38,693 nucleotides of DNA. Origin: Candidatus Enterocloster faecavium. GTDB lineage: Bacteria; Bacillota; Clostridia; Lachnospirales; Lachnospiraceae. The notes beneath the pieces are model-generated. The model searched no databases, was not told the DNA's origin, and was given only the letters and a program-made list of their open reading frames with translations. Positions 18,072 to 27,694 of this stretch are shown here, piece by piece. Positions within the stretch are counted from its first letter, which is position 1. Every line of letters begins with the position of its first letter. The stretch covers positions 1 to 38,693 of the forward strand of contig DWYS01000167.1 of the NCBI GenBank assembly GCA_019118585.1. The letters are read 5' to 3'. The position numbers and the translations under genes are program-made.

Positions 18072-20309
18072 TTAATCCCCGCTCTCAATGGGCTTAAAGA
18101 TCCGCGTCACCACCGGGTCATCGGCCTTGCGCACCGAGTCTGCGGCCGCAATCGCCTCCCGGCAGAACTGCTCCTGGGAATTGACCAGCACTTTGCCCCG
18201 CTTATCCTCCTTGGCGTAGGTTCCGTCCGGCTGAAGAATATGGGCCTTCACATTGTCCTCCAGCTCCACATCCAGAATATGGATCACATCCTCCCTCAGC
18301 TTCTCATCCTCCACCGGGAACATGATCTCCACCCGGCGGTCCAGATTTCTGGGCATCCAGTCGGCGCTCCCCATGTAAACCTCAGGGCTTCCGTCGTTGT
18401 AGAAGTAGAAGATCCGGCTGTGCTCCAGGAAATTCCCCACAATGGAGCGGACGGAAATATTCTCGCTCAAGCCCGGCACACCGGCCTTCAGGCAGCAGAT
18501 GCCCCGGACCACCAGCTCGATTTTGACGCCTGCGTAGGAGGCGTTGTAGAGAGCGGTGATGATCTCCTTGTCGCAGAGGGAGTTCATCTTGGCCTTAATG
18601 TGGGCCTCCCGTCCGGCTCTGGCGTGGTCCGCCTCCCGGTTGATCATCCGCAGGAAGCGTTTTCTCAGCCACAAAGGAGCCACCACCAGACGATTCCAGG
18701 CCAGAGGCTCGGAATATCCGGAAAGCATGTTGAATACGGCGGTTGCGTCCTCTCCGATCTGCGGATTGCAGGTCAGAATTCCGCAGTCCGTATAGAGCTT
18801 TGCCGTAGAATCGTTGTAGTTTCCGGTCCCCAGATGGACATACCGGCGGATCCCATCCTCCTCCCGGCGGACCACCAGGGTAATCTTGCTGTGTGTTTTT
18901 AAGCCTACCAGGCCGTAGATGACATGGCAGCCGGCTTTCTCCAGCTTCTTGGCCCAGTTGATATTATTCTCCTCGTCAAACCGCGCCTTCAGTTCCACCA
19001 GAACAGACACCTGCTTGCCGTTGTCCGCCGCCTCTGCCAGGGCCGCAATAATGGGAGAATTTCCGCTGACCCGGTACAGCGTCTGCTTGATCGCCAGCAC
19101 CTCCGGGTCTCTGGCCGCATCCCGCACGAACCGCACCACCGGGTCAAAACTCTGGTAGGGGTGGTGGAGAAGGATATCCCCCTTGCGGATATTGGTAAAA
19201 AGGTCGTCATCGTTCATCAGAGCCGGAACCGGCTGAGGCGTATAAACCGGCGCCTTTAAATGGTCAAAGCCGGGAAGGCCGTACATCTTCATCAGGAAGG
19301 TCAAATCCAGAGGACCGTTGATCTCAAAAATATCCGGACTGCTGATGGACAGCTCCTTCTTTAAAATCTTTAAAAGGCGCTTATCCACATTGGCCTCCAC
19401 CTCCAGGCGGATGGCCTCTCCCCACTGGCGCTTCTTCAGCTGCTTCTGGATCTCCTCCAGCAGGTCTACCGCTTCCTCCTCATCGATGGTCAGGTCTGCA
19501 TTCCGCATGATCCGGAAGGGATGGGAGGCCACAATATCATAATTTAAGAACAGAGAAGGCATATTGCGCTCAATGACCTCCTCCAGAAGGATGACCTGGC
19601 GGAGCACTCTGCCGTCCTCCTGAACAGCCGGCAGCTCCACTATCCTGGGGATCACCGACGGCACCTGGACCATGGCAAACTCCAGCTCCCCGTCCCCGTC
19701 CTTCTTTTTCTTTAAAAGGGCCGCAATATTCAGGGTCTTGTTGCGGATCAAGGGGAATGGCCGTGAGGAGTCAAAGGCCATCGGTGTCAGAACCGGATAT
19801 ACATCCTCCCGGAAATACTGGTCTACAAACTCCCCCTCTTCCTCCGTCAGATCCTCATGGGCGGTGATCACCCGCAGGCCGTTCTGTCTTAAAAGGGGGA
19901 GCAGCGAACGGTTGTAAGTGGAATACTGCAGCTCCACCAGCTGGTGGGTCTTTTCCGCAATGGCCTCCAGCTGCTGGGAGGGCGTCATGCCGGCAATGTC
20001 CGGCTTGGTATATTTGGCGTGGACCATATCCTTTAAGGAAGCCACCCGCACCATGTAGAACTCATCCAGATTGGATTCGGTGATGCTCAAAAACTTCAGC
20101 CGCTCGAAGAGGGGGATGGTCTTGTCTCTTGCCTCGCTTAAAACCCGGTAGTTGAACTCCAGCCAGCTCAACTCACGGTTCACATAGTTGGCCGGGTTGG
20201 CTCCGAAATCCGGAGTCTGGCTCTTGCCTGCTTCCTCCCTGCGCACAGAGGGAGATTCCAGCTCCTTCGCACCGTTTTTTATCTTCTTTTTTCCTTCCAC
20301 TGCCGCCAT
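18072..20309 (-). CDS. ppk1: Polyphosphate kinase 1
   Basis: NYVNRELSWLEFNYRVLSEA, SLFLNYDIVASHPFRIMRNADLTID, DAARDPEVLAIKQTLYRVSGNSPI, THSKITLVVRREEDGIRRYVHLGTGNYN. Confidence 0.98.
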   Translation of the reverse strand: MAAVEGKKKIKNGAKELESPSVRREEAGKSQTPDFGANPANYVNRELSWLEFNYRVLSEARDKTIPLFERLKFLSITESNLDEFYMVRVASLKDMVHAKYTKPDIAGMTPSQQLEAIAEKTHQLVELQYSTYNRSLLPLLRQNGLRVITAHEDLTEEEGEFVDQYFREDVYPVLTPMAFDSSRPFPLIRNKTLNIAALLKKKKDGDGELEFAMVQVPSVIPRIVELPAVQEDGRVLRQVILLEEVIERNMPSLFLNYDIVASHPFRIMRNADLTIDEEEAVDLLEEIQKQLKKRQWGEAIRLEVEANVDKRLLKILKKELSISSPDIFEINGPLDLTFLMKMYGLPGFDHLKAPVYTPQPVPALMNDDDLFTNIRKGDILLHHPYQSFDPVVRFVRDAARDPEVLAIKQTLYRVSGNSPIIAALAEAADNGKQVSVLVELKARFDEENNINWAKKLEKAGCHVIYGLVGLKTHSKITLVVRREEDGIRRYVHLGTGNYNDSTAKLYTDCGILTCNPQIGEDATAVFNMLSGYSEPLAWNRLVVAPLWLRKRFLRMINREADHARAGREAHIKAKMNSLCDKEIITALYNASYAGVKIELVVRGICCLKAGVPGLSENISVRSIVGNFLEHSRIFYFYNDGSPEVYMGSADWMPRNLDRRVEIMFPVEDEKLREDVIHILDVELEDNVKAHILQPDGTYAKEDKRGKVLVNSQEQFCREAIAAADSVRKADDPVVTRIFKPIESGD

Positions 20310-20312
20310 GGC

Positions 20313-21878
20313 CTAACTCCTCCTCTTCTGCTTTAATATGGGCCGTACTCCAAAAATCTCTTCAAAAAAGTCCGCCTTCTGTGCAAATGACTGGGCTTCC
20401 AGGGAAAGGTCCCCCTTATAGCCCGTGGTCACCACCAGTTCCCCGTCCCGGACGCTCATCCGGCAGTCCGCCAGCTTGCCGCTGTGTCCCCGGTCCATGG
20501 AGTTGGCCAGACGCAGAATAGCCGTCAGCTTTGCAATGCGGATGGTAATATCATTCTGGCTGACCTGCTCTTCCCCATAGGGATGAAGATCCGCCTCCAG
20601 CTGAACCTTGTCATAATCAAAGTCCCGGATATTGTAGCGGACCACATTGGCGATAATCTCCCGCTCCAGATGGCTAAGTCCGATGATCTCCGTGGACATG
20701 ATAATATTGTACGCGCACTCGTTGGAATTGCGCATGCTGATAAATTTGCCGCAGGCGTGAAGGATCACCGCGATCTGCAGCAGAAGCCGGTCTCTGCTGT
20801 TTAAGCCGTGATATTTTTTCATGCTGTCAAAAATAGCGCCGGCATACTGTTCCAGATATTGATTGTGGCTTAAATGGCATTTATACCGCTTCGCCATATT
20901 CCGGGAAGCTGCCAGAATGTCATTTTCAAAATTATGGCCGAATTTCAGGATTTTCTTCTCCTGTCCGTACTCCGCGGCAATTCCATCGCAGAGGCGGATG
21001 CCGGGAAGCCAGAACAGCTTTGCCCCGGTAATCTCCATCACCCGCTTGTAGACGACCACCGCAGGCAGGAGGAGGGAGGCGTACTCTGCCGTCACTCCGA
21101 ACCGCTCCTCGATCTGGTCCAGGGTCATGCCGGTAAACAGATCGTAAAATCTCATCAGCGCGCCTGCCTCCAGACAGTCGCCGGAAACCCGCTGTCCGAT
21201 CTGGCGCAGCAGGTATAAAATATTATCTCCGATCCCAATGAGGTTGGTGATCTCCCTGTCCTTCAGATACATCTTCCGGAAGGTAAACAGCTCATTATCC
21301 ACAATCTCCTCAATCTGCTGCCTGTGCAGCTGGGCCGTGGCAGGGATCCGCTCCAGAAGGCTTCGGATCCGCAGCGCTCCCAGCGGAAGATTCTGGGTAG
21401 TCACCAGAGCATCCTTGTCAAAAAGAGAAATCTGGGCGCTCCCATAGCCCATATCCAGGATTGCAGCTCCCTCCTGGATGATCCGGTTAAACTCCGCCGC
21501 CTTTGATGCGATTCCCTTATAGCTGATCAACCGCTGTTCCGAATTGCTGATGACCCGGATATTCAGCCCGGTTCTGACCCGGATCTGGTCCAGGACGATC
21601 TGCTTGTTCCTGGCCTCCCGCATGGCGCTGGTGGCATAAGCCCGGTAATCCGTCACCTTATAGGTATTCATGATTTTTACGAAATCTTCCAGTACCCGGC
21701 ACATCTCCTCCACCAGCTTATAGCTGATCTTTCCGTTGCTGTAAGTGTCCTTTCCCAGTCCGATCACATGACGGACTTCGTCCACCCGCCTTACACCATT
21801 TCTGGCGGACAGCTCATAGATGCCCAGCTCCAGTTCAAAGGAGCCCACGGCAATGGCCGCAAATGTTTGTACTGCCAT
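20313..21878 (-). CDS. ppx: Ppx/GppA phosphatase (exopolyphosphatase) with C-terminal HD-like domain
   Basis: AAIAVGSFELELGIYEL, DYRAYATSAMREARNK, ILDMGYGSAQISLF; C-terminal helical/HD-like region. Followed 3 bp later by ppk1. Confidence 0.9.
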   Translation of the reverse strand: MAVQTFAAIAVGSFELELGIYELSARNGVRRVDEVRHVIGLGKDTYSNGKISYKLVEEMCRVLEDFVKIMNTYKVTDYRAYATSAMREARNKQIVLDQIRVRTGLNIRVISNSEQRLISYKGIASKAAEFNRIIQEGAAILDMGYGSAQISLFDKDALVTTQNLPLGALRIRSLLERIPATAQLHRQQIEEIVDNELFTFRKMYLKDREITNLIGIGDNILYLLRQIGQRVSGDCLEAGALMRFYDLFTGMTLDQIEERFGVTAEYASLLLPAVVVYKRVMEITGAKLFWLPGIRLCDGIAAEYGQEKKILKFGHNFENDILAASRNMAKRYKCHLSHNQYLEQYAGAIFDSMKKYHGLNSRDRLLLQIAVILHACGKFISMRNSNECAYNIIMSTEIIGLSHLEREIIANVVRYNIRDFDYDKVQLEADLHPYGEEQVSQNDITIRIAKLTAILRLANSMDRGHSGKLADCRMSVRDGELVVTTGYKGDLSLEAQSFAQKADFFEEIFGVRPILKQKRRS

Positions 21879-21939
21879 GTTCTTTCCTCCCCTGCCGGCA
21901 TGGACCGGCTTATTTCGTATCTGTCCGTAACAATTTACG

Positions 21940-21945
21940 ATTATA
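21940..21945 (-). promoter_or_regulatory. Putative -10 element (TATAAT) for ppx-ppk1, no recognisable -35
   Basis: TATAAT on minus strand 61 bp upstream of the ppx ATG; the 17-bp-spaced -35 position reads GGGCGC. Confidence 0.45.
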
Positions 21946-21977
21946 GCTGAAACCGGTCCCCTGCGCCCTCAGCTTTC

Positions 21978-22005
21978 TGTGAATTTTAAGTAAAATCCAT
22001 GTAAA
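21978..22005 (-). promoter_or_regulatory. Pho-box-like triple direct repeat upstream of ppx-ppk1
   Basis: Minus strand TTTACA-N5-TTTACT-N5-TTCACA, exact 11-bp periodicity. Confidence 0.45.
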
Positions 22006-22024
22006 TTTCTCCCGAACTCCCGGT

Positions 22025-23311
22025 TTATTCCGGCTGGGAGTTCTTCTCCGTCTCCATAGTCCCCAGGATATGGGTGATAAATTGGGCAGCCGTCCGCCCG
22101 GAGAGTCCTCCGTGGCTCAGCTCCCACTTATTCGCTTCCTCGTAGAGCTTCTCCAAAGGCATCTGAAGATTATGGCGTTTGGCCAGGGCCTCCACGATCT
22201 CCTGGAACTGCCGCTTGTCAGGGGAGCCATAGTAGATGGTGACGCCGAACCGGGCAGCCAGAGACAGCTTCTCCTGAACCGTATCGTTGTTGTGCAGTTC
22301 ATCATCCAGCTCCCGCTTATCACTGAATTTTTCCCGGATGAGATGGCGCCGGTTGGAGGTAGCGTAAATCAGCACATTCCTTGGCCGCTTGCCCAGGCCC
22401 CCTTCCAGTATGGCCTTCAGGTATTTATATTCCAGTTCATAATCCTCAAAGGACAGGTCGTCCATATAGATGATAAACTTGTAATTCCGGTCCTTGATCT
22501 GCTCCAGCACATCGGACAGAGCCTTGAACTGATGCTTGTATACCTCAATCATACGCAGGCCCTGGCTGTAATATTCATTTAAAACAGCCTTCACGCTGGA
22601 GGATTTTCCGGTGCCTGCATCTCCGAACAGAAGCACATTATTTGCCTCCTTCCCTGCCAGGAAGGCCTCCGTATTCTCCACCAGCTTTTTCTTCTGAAGC
22701 TCATATCCCACCAGATCCTTCAGATATACGTGCTCCACATTGATGATGGGGTCGATCAGCACCTGTCCGCTCTCCTCCCGCTCCACAATGCGGAAGGCCT
22801 TATTTAAACCGAACTTGCCTACCCCGAATTCCCGGTAAAATTCCGCAGCGTGGTCCTGAAACTCCTCCGGACTCTGAGCGTTCTCCAGCTGCACCGCCAG
22901 ATTCACGATCCGGTCCCGGATCCGCCGGTTAAACACCCGGCTGTCCGCCTGAGCCGGCCGGTAGCAGGACAAAAGCTCCCACACCTCCCCTCCCAGGGTT
23001 CGGATATCGTAATCGAAGAGCTCCTTAAATATGGCAAAATCCTCCCTGGCCAGGGCGTCCAGGGAACCGCCCGCCTGCCCCCGGATCTCACAGGAAATGC
23101 TGTAAGCGTTCTCATGGTCTGCGATGCACAGGGCCAAAAAGCAGTGCCACAGGTTGCCTTCCAATCCGTACTTGGCCGCCAGCTCGATCAGCTGGTTTGC
23201 CAGGCTCCACACGTTCCCGGACATTCCCCCTGTGTCCAGGGCGGCATCCATATCCTCCAGCAGTTTCTGATATTCCATATTCCGGTAAAGAATCAAATGC
23301 TCTGTCTTCAT
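22025..23311 (-). CDS. DUF815-family AAA ATPase
   Basis: NNVLLFGDAGTGKSSSVKAVLNEYYSQGLRMIEVYKHQF and FIIYMDDLSFEDYELEYKYLKAILEGGLGKRPRNVLIYATSNRRHLI are typical of DUF815. Confidence 0.92.
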   Translation of the reverse strand: MKTEHLILYRNMEYQKLLEDMDAALDTGGMSGNVWSLANQLIELAAKYGLEGNLWHCFLALCIADHENAYSISCEIRGQAGGSLDALAREDFAIFKELFDYDIRTLGGEVWELLSCYRPAQADSRVFNRRIRDRIVNLAVQLENAQSPEEFQDHAAEFYREFGVGKFGLNKAFRIVEREESGQVLIDPIINVEHVYLKDLVGYELQKKKLVENTEAFLAGKEANNVLLFGDAGTGKSSSVKAVLNEYYSQGLRMIEVYKHQFKALSDVLEQIKDRNYKFIIYMDDLSFEDYELEYKYLKAILEGGLGKRPRNVLIYATSNRRHLIREKFSDKRELDDELHNNDTVQEKLSLAARFGVTIYYGSPDKRQFQEIVEALAKRHNLQMPLEKLYEEANKWELSHGGLSGRTAAQFITHILGTMETEKNSQPE

Positions 23312-23349
23312 ATGCGTTTTACTCCATTTCTGTCTGTGGTCATGCTGTA

Positions 23350-24486
23350 TTAATAAGTTCCCAAAATCCGCATGGCTGCCGCCTCCTCGGCGATCCCCTT
23401 TAAGGCGTTCTGCACTGCCCCGTCCCGAAGGGAGCCTTCTACATCTACAAAGAACCGGTACTCCCAGCTTCTCCCTTCAATGGGCCTGGACTCGATGCGC
23501 AGCATATTCACCTGGTTGTAGATGAAATTTCCCAGCATATTGTACAGGGAGCCGCTCTTATGCGGTGCCTCAAAGCAGAGGCTGATCTTTCCGGCATCCT
23601 TACAGTACACCGCCTTGGGCGCCAGGATAATAAAGCGGGTTACATTATCCTTGTTGTGGTTGATGGCCGGAGCCAGCACCTTTAACCCGTAAAGCTTTCC
23701 GGCGATCTCGCTGGCCACGGCAGCCTGGCTCTTTAATCCGTCATCCGTAATCTTCCGGGCCGCCACCGCCGTATTCTCCACACTGATCTGCTTCCACTGG
23801 CGGTGGCTGTTCAGATACCTGGAACACTGCATCAGCGCCTGCGGGTGGGAGTAGACGGTTTCAATGTCCGTAATCTGGGCATCCGGCAGCCCCAGGAGGG
23901 CGTGAGTCACTGCCAGCTGGGTTTCCGCCACAATATAATTGGAGTGCTTGATGAGCAGGTCGTAGTTGTTGCTCACCGCCCCTGCAGAGGAGTTCTCAAT
24001 GGGCAGGACGGCGTAATCCGCACGCCCTTCCTCTACCTCCACCATGGCATCCTCCCAGCTGGGTACATGGTACAGGTCCGCATCCTCTCCAAAGAACTGG
24101 ATGGATGCGCCGTGGCTGTAAGCTCCCTCTACCCCCTGGTAGACCACCCGGACTCCTTCCTTCTTCAAAAAGGGGATCTCCTCAAATCCCAAATCCACCT
24201 TCTGGCCGTGGTCCGCCAAGATCTGGTACTGGCGTTTCCGGCTTACGGTCATCATCTGGGTAAACAGCTCCCGCACCGCCTGCTTGTTAAAATCTCCGCT
24301 GGCCATAGCTTCCACTGCTGCCAGCTTTTCCTTTTCCCGCTTGCCGTCGTAAACCGCCTTTCCGGTTTCCAGCTTATACTCCGCCACATCACAGCAGAGT
24401 CTCATCCTCTCCTGGAACAGCTCTACCAGACGGGCATCGATGCCGTCCAGCTCCCTGCGAATTTCCTGCAAATCCAGATTTTTCAT
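23350..24486 (-). CDS. pheA: Bifunctional chorismate mutase / prephenate dehydratase with ACT domain
   Basis: N-terminal chorismate mutase helix (LQEIRRELDGIDARLVELFQERM), prephenate dehydratase YQGVEGAYSHGASIQFFG, ACT-type HKSGSLYNMLGNF and ESRPI. Confidence 0.95.
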   Translation of the reverse strand: MKNLDLQEIRRELDGIDARLVELFQERMRLCCDVAEYKLETGKAVYDGKREKEKLAAVEAMASGDFNKQAVRELFTQMMTVSRKRQYQILADHGQKVDLGFEEIPFLKKEGVRVVYQGVEGAYSHGASIQFFGEDADLYHVPSWEDAMVEVEEGRADYAVLPIENSSAGAVSNNYDLLIKHSNYIVAETQLAVTHALLGLPDAQITDIETVYSHPQALMQCSRYLNSHRQWKQISVENTAVAARKITDDGLKSQAAVASEIAGKLYGLKVLAPAINHNKDNVTRFIILAPKAVYCKDAGKISLCFEAPHKSGSLYNMLGNFIYNQVNMLRIESRPIEGRSWEYRFFVDVEGSLRDGAVQNALKGIAEEAAAMRILGTY

Positions 24487-24577
24487 ATGTCTCCCTGTAT
24501 CCTCCCGTATTATTTGTCGTTGTTTGAGGCGGCTCTCTTCCTGTCCGGCCGTTCCGGAGCGCTGCCTCCGTTTTAAG

Positions 24578-24605
24578 AAAGCCCGGTTTTTCCACCGGGC
24601 TTCTT
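24578..24605 (-). terminator. Hairpin terminator downstream of plsC
   Basis: AGCCCGGT-loop-ACCGGGCT with a short T-rich tail, immediately after the plsC stop. Confidence 0.65.
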
Positions 24606-25343
24606 TTAAGCGCTGGCCTCCATCTCTTTCAGCATGGAGATGATCACTTCTCTGGTATAGGCTCCGGAGTGCCTGCGCTCAGCCGGCTCCAGCTCCTTGA
24701 TCAGAAAAGGCGTTCCGTACCGGATTCTCACTTGTCCCGGCCGGATAAAGGGCAGATGACTTTCAAAAATTTCCGCCGTTCCCATAATGGCCACCGGAAC
24801 CACCGGGCAGCCGCTCTTCTCCGCAATCTTTAAGCTGCCTTCGTGAAATTCCAGCAGATCCAAAAGGTCTCCCTCATTTCGGGTCCCCTCCGGGAAGATC
24901 CAGACGGAAACCCCTGACTTGATCTGTTCGATTGCCGCGAGAATGGTCTTCAACCCTTCCTTGATATTCTCCCGGTCCAGGAACAGACAGTTCACATTCT
25001 TCATCCAGGTCTTCAGCAGAGGATAGCGGAGCATCTCCTTCTTTGCCACAAAGCCCATGAGCCCGGGCACCGTCACATAACCGGTGAGAATGTCAAAATA
25101 GCTCCTGTGATTTCCCACATAGAGCACCGCCCGGTCCTTTGGAACCTGCTCCAGGCCCTCTATGGTGATCTGCACCCCTGCCAGTTTCAGAATAAAGCGG
25201 AAAATCCCCTGTATCACCCTTATGCTGATTCTCTGCCGCCTCTGCCTGTCAAATCTATCCATAACCCACAGCACGGCCAGCAAAGGAATACTGAGAATCA
25301 GAAACAGCACTACCGTCAGTGCTACCAGAATGAATCTTATCAT
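24606..25343 (-). CDS. plsC: 1-acyl-sn-glycerol-3-phosphate acyltransferase
   Basis: VLYVGNHRSYFDIL (NHxxxxD), VSVWIFPEGTRNEGDLLDLLEFHEGSLKIA, CPVVPVAIMGT. Confidence 0.95.
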   Translation of the reverse strand: MIRFILVALTVVLFLILSIPLLAVLWVMDRFDRQRRQRISIRVIQGIFRFILKLAGVQITIEGLEQVPKDRAVLYVGNHRSYFDILTGYVTVPGLMGFVAKKEMLRYPLLKTWMKNVNCLFLDRENIKEGLKTILAAIEQIKSGVSVWIFPEGTRNEGDLLDLLEFHEGSLKIAEKSGCPVVPVAIMGTAEIFESHLPFIRPGQVRIRYGTPFLIKELEPAERRHSGAYTREVIISMLKEMEASA

Positions 25344-25441
25344 CGGTTTTCTCCTTTTCCAGGCGGAGCCTTTCTCCGCCGTCCGCCCAAAGACAGCTTC
25401 TTTTGTCCATATTTTCCCGCTGCCTCAGACTGTCATTCTTC

Positions 25442-25470
25442 ATTATAGTAAAATCCGCCTTCAAATACAA
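25442..25470 (-). promoter_or_regulatory. Putative sigma-A promoter for plsC
   Basis: Minus strand TTGTAT, 17 bp spacer, TATAAT. Confidence 0.6.
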
Positions 25471-25550
25471 TACCTGACTTCACAGGTTTTTGTAAAGTTG
25501 ACGGTCTGTTCCTGTAAAAGAAAAGGGAAGAGATTTTTTAGGACCGCAGC

Positions 25551-25588
25551 AAAAAGGCGCAGCCCCGCATTCCCGGCGGGCTGCGCCG
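25551..25588 (-). terminator. Strong intrinsic terminator
   Basis: GGCGCAGCCC...GGGCTGCGCC followed by TTTTT on minus strand, just after the 25594 stop. Confidence 0.85.
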
Positions 25589-25593
25589 CATAT

Positions 25594-26082
25594 CTAGGGC
25601 CGCTTTGACAGCCATTCAAATAAAAGTCCTGTTCCGAACCAGAGGGGCGCAAAGCCAAGACGGATGACACCGTCAATATTGTCCGGCCAGGTTGAATAGT
25701 CCCAGGGACAGACCCCGAGGCCCATCAGACACCGTCCCGATAAGTACTCCATCAGAAAGATCAGCACCATGTAAAGAAGTCCGTGGCGGATGCAGTGCGC
25801 CAGCCTTTTCCGCTCCGAATCCGGGGCCTTCTGAGGACCGTCCACCCACCAGTCAGCCAGCCGGCCGATGGGCTTGAGCAGGGCCCCCAGCCCGTAGATC
25901 GGGAACATGATCAGGGAAGTCTGGCCCATCATTTTCCAGTTTCCTCTGGCCAGAGAGTCCAGGGCGGTGAACACGACCTCCAGGCACCAGCCGGCTATGC
26001 CGCAGCGGATAAAATTAGTCGAAAACATTTTCAGATTCTGTCTGCTCATGGCCTTTAGTATGGCCCGCCCAGTCTCTCCCAA
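25594..26082 (-). CDS. Putative ABC transporter permease-like membrane protein (CmpB family)
   Basis: Four hydrophobic segments; FIRCGIAGWCLEVVFTAL, FPIYGLGALLKPIG, LMEYLSGRCLMGLGVCPWDYS resemble the CmpB-like family. Confidence 0.75.
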   Translation of the reverse strand: MGETGRAILKAMSRQNLKMFSTNFIRCGIAGWCLEVVFTALDSLARGNWKMMGQTSLIMFPIYGLGALLKPIGRLADWWVDGPQKAPDSERKRLAHCIRHGLLYMVLIFLMEYLSGRCLMGLGVCPWDYSTWPDNIDGVIRLGFAPLWFGTGLLFEWLSKRP

Positions 26083-26115
26083 TACACATTTCGGAGGCTT
26101 CCACGAATTTCCACC

Positions 26116-27648
26116 CTATAAGAGCGGCGACAGGAGGCGGCTGCACTGTTCCTTTACCCGCATCCACAGACTCCTCCTGGCATACGCCTCCCTGGTCAGC
26201 TCCCGGCAATGGGGCAAGTCATCCAGAAATGCCTGTTCCAGCCTTCCTGTGACCTGTGAATCATAAATAGTGGCATTTACCTCAAAATTCAGCTCAAAAC
26301 TGCGGATATCCATGTTGGCCGTACCGTAACAGCTAACCATCCCGTCTGCCATCACCCCCTTGGAGTGGAGAAAACCGTTCTCATAGATATAGCAGCGCAC
26401 CCCGTAATCCAGAAGCTCTCCCGCATAAGAGCAGGTAGCCCAGTATACAAAAGGGTGGTCCGGCTTGCAGGGGATCATCAGACGCACATCCACGCCGGAC
26501 TGGGCGGCGATCTTCAGCGCTGAGAAAATCGCATCATCGGGGATGAAATAGGGGGTCTGGATATAGATGTGGTGCCTGGCCTTGTGAAACAGCTCCAGAT
26601 AGTTGTTGCGGATGTGAGGCTCCCTGGTATCCGGTCCGCTGGCTATAATCTGAATGTGGATCTCATCCTCCTGCTCTTCCCCCGGCCACAGGACCTTCTG
26701 GACCCCATCCAGGCGTTCTCTGGCTTCTCCCGCCTCATCGCCAAAATAGCGCAGTTCCTGAAACAGATTTTCCCTGGTGGCATAGTTCCAGTCCAGGGCA
26801 AACCGGATCTGCAGGCCAATGGCTGCCTCCCCGGTGATCTTCAGATGAGTATCTCTCCAGTAGCCGAACCTGGGGTCCTTGGAAATATACTCCCTTCCAA
26901 TATTGAAGCCTCCTACAAATCCGATCTTGCCGTCGATTACCACGATTTTTCGATGGTTGCGGTAGTTCACCCGCAGATTCAGCCAGCCCAGGAACGGCGG
27001 GAAAAATGCCCCTACCTTGACGCCGGCAGCCCGAAGCTGCTCCCAGCGGCTTTTGGGCATAAAGCGGCCTCCCATGCCGTCGTAGAGGATCCTCACTTCC
27101 ACCCCCTCCCTCACCTTTTCAATGAGGATCGGGACAATGGAATCAAACAGTTCGTCGTTCTTAATAATATAGTACTGAATATGGATAAAGTGTCTGGCAC
27201 GGCGCATCTCCCGGCGCAAATCCTCGAATTTGGCCTGCCCGTCCGTGAAAATACGCACCTGCTGATTGGCAGTCAGAACAGACCCGGTGGTCTCCAGATT
27301 ATAGAGAATCAGACTGGCATAATCCCGAAACTGCCTCCCCTCCGGCCCAATTCCATATTCTCCCTCCCATTTCAGCAGCCGTTCCTGATGGCGGACCGGA
27401 AAATTTAAGCGGTCCTCCATCCCTTTTACCCGGAACATCCGGCTCTTTTTCAGATTCTGCCCGAACAGAAGATAAAATACCACCCCGAACACAGGGATAA
27501 AGTAAATTGCCAGAAGCCAGGTCCAGACTGATTTCGGATCCCTTCTCTGAAAAAATATAATGCCGATGGTCAGGATCAGATTTAAAAATACCAAATTGTC
27601 CAATAGCCAGGACCAGGCAGTAGAAGCCACAACGCCCGCATATGCCAT
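26116..27648 (-). CDS. cls: Cardiolipin synthase
   Basis: N-terminal TM pair; two HKD motifs (YRNHRKIVVIDGKIGFVGGFNIG, FLHSKGVMADGMVSCYGTANMDIRSFELNFE). Confidence 0.95.
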   Translation of the reverse strand: MAYAGVVASTAWSWLLDNLVFLNLILTIGIIFFQRRDPKSVWTWLLAIYFIPVFGVVFYLLFGQNLKKSRMFRVKGMEDRLNFPVRHQERLLKWEGEYGIGPEGRQFRDYASLILYNLETTGSVLTANQQVRIFTDGQAKFEDLRREMRRARHFIHIQYYIIKNDELFDSIVPILIEKVREGVEVRILYDGMGGRFMPKSRWEQLRAAGVKVGAFFPPFLGWLNLRVNYRNHRKIVVIDGKIGFVGGFNIGREYISKDPRFGYWRDTHLKITGEAAIGLQIRFALDWNYATRENLFQELRYFGDEAGEARERLDGVQKVLWPGEEQEDEIHIQIIASGPDTREPHIRNNYLELFHKARHHIYIQTPYFIPDDAIFSALKIAAQSGVDVRLMIPCKPDHPFVYWATCSYAGELLDYGVRCYIYENGFLHSKGVMADGMVSCYGTANMDIRSFELNFEVNATIYDSQVTGRLEQAFLDDLPHCRELTREAYARRSLWMRVKEQCSRLLSPLL

Positions 27649-27694
27649 TATTCAGCCGCCTTTCCAAAATCCGCCCACTGGGCCTTCTTTGTTC

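Noticed and set aside
18240-18902. Plus-strand ORF of 220 aa
   Set aside because: Antisense to ppk1; composition consistent with a mirror frame.
24487-24577. Possible T-box or attenuator upstream of pheA
   Set aside because: The region is short and lacks a recognisable T-box sequence or a Phe-rich leader peptide; a weak GAGGCGGC/GCTGCCTC stem alone is not sufficient.
26569-27408. Plus-strand ORF of 279 aa
   Set aside because: Antisense to the clearly conserved cardiolipin synthase gene; no recognisable motifs.
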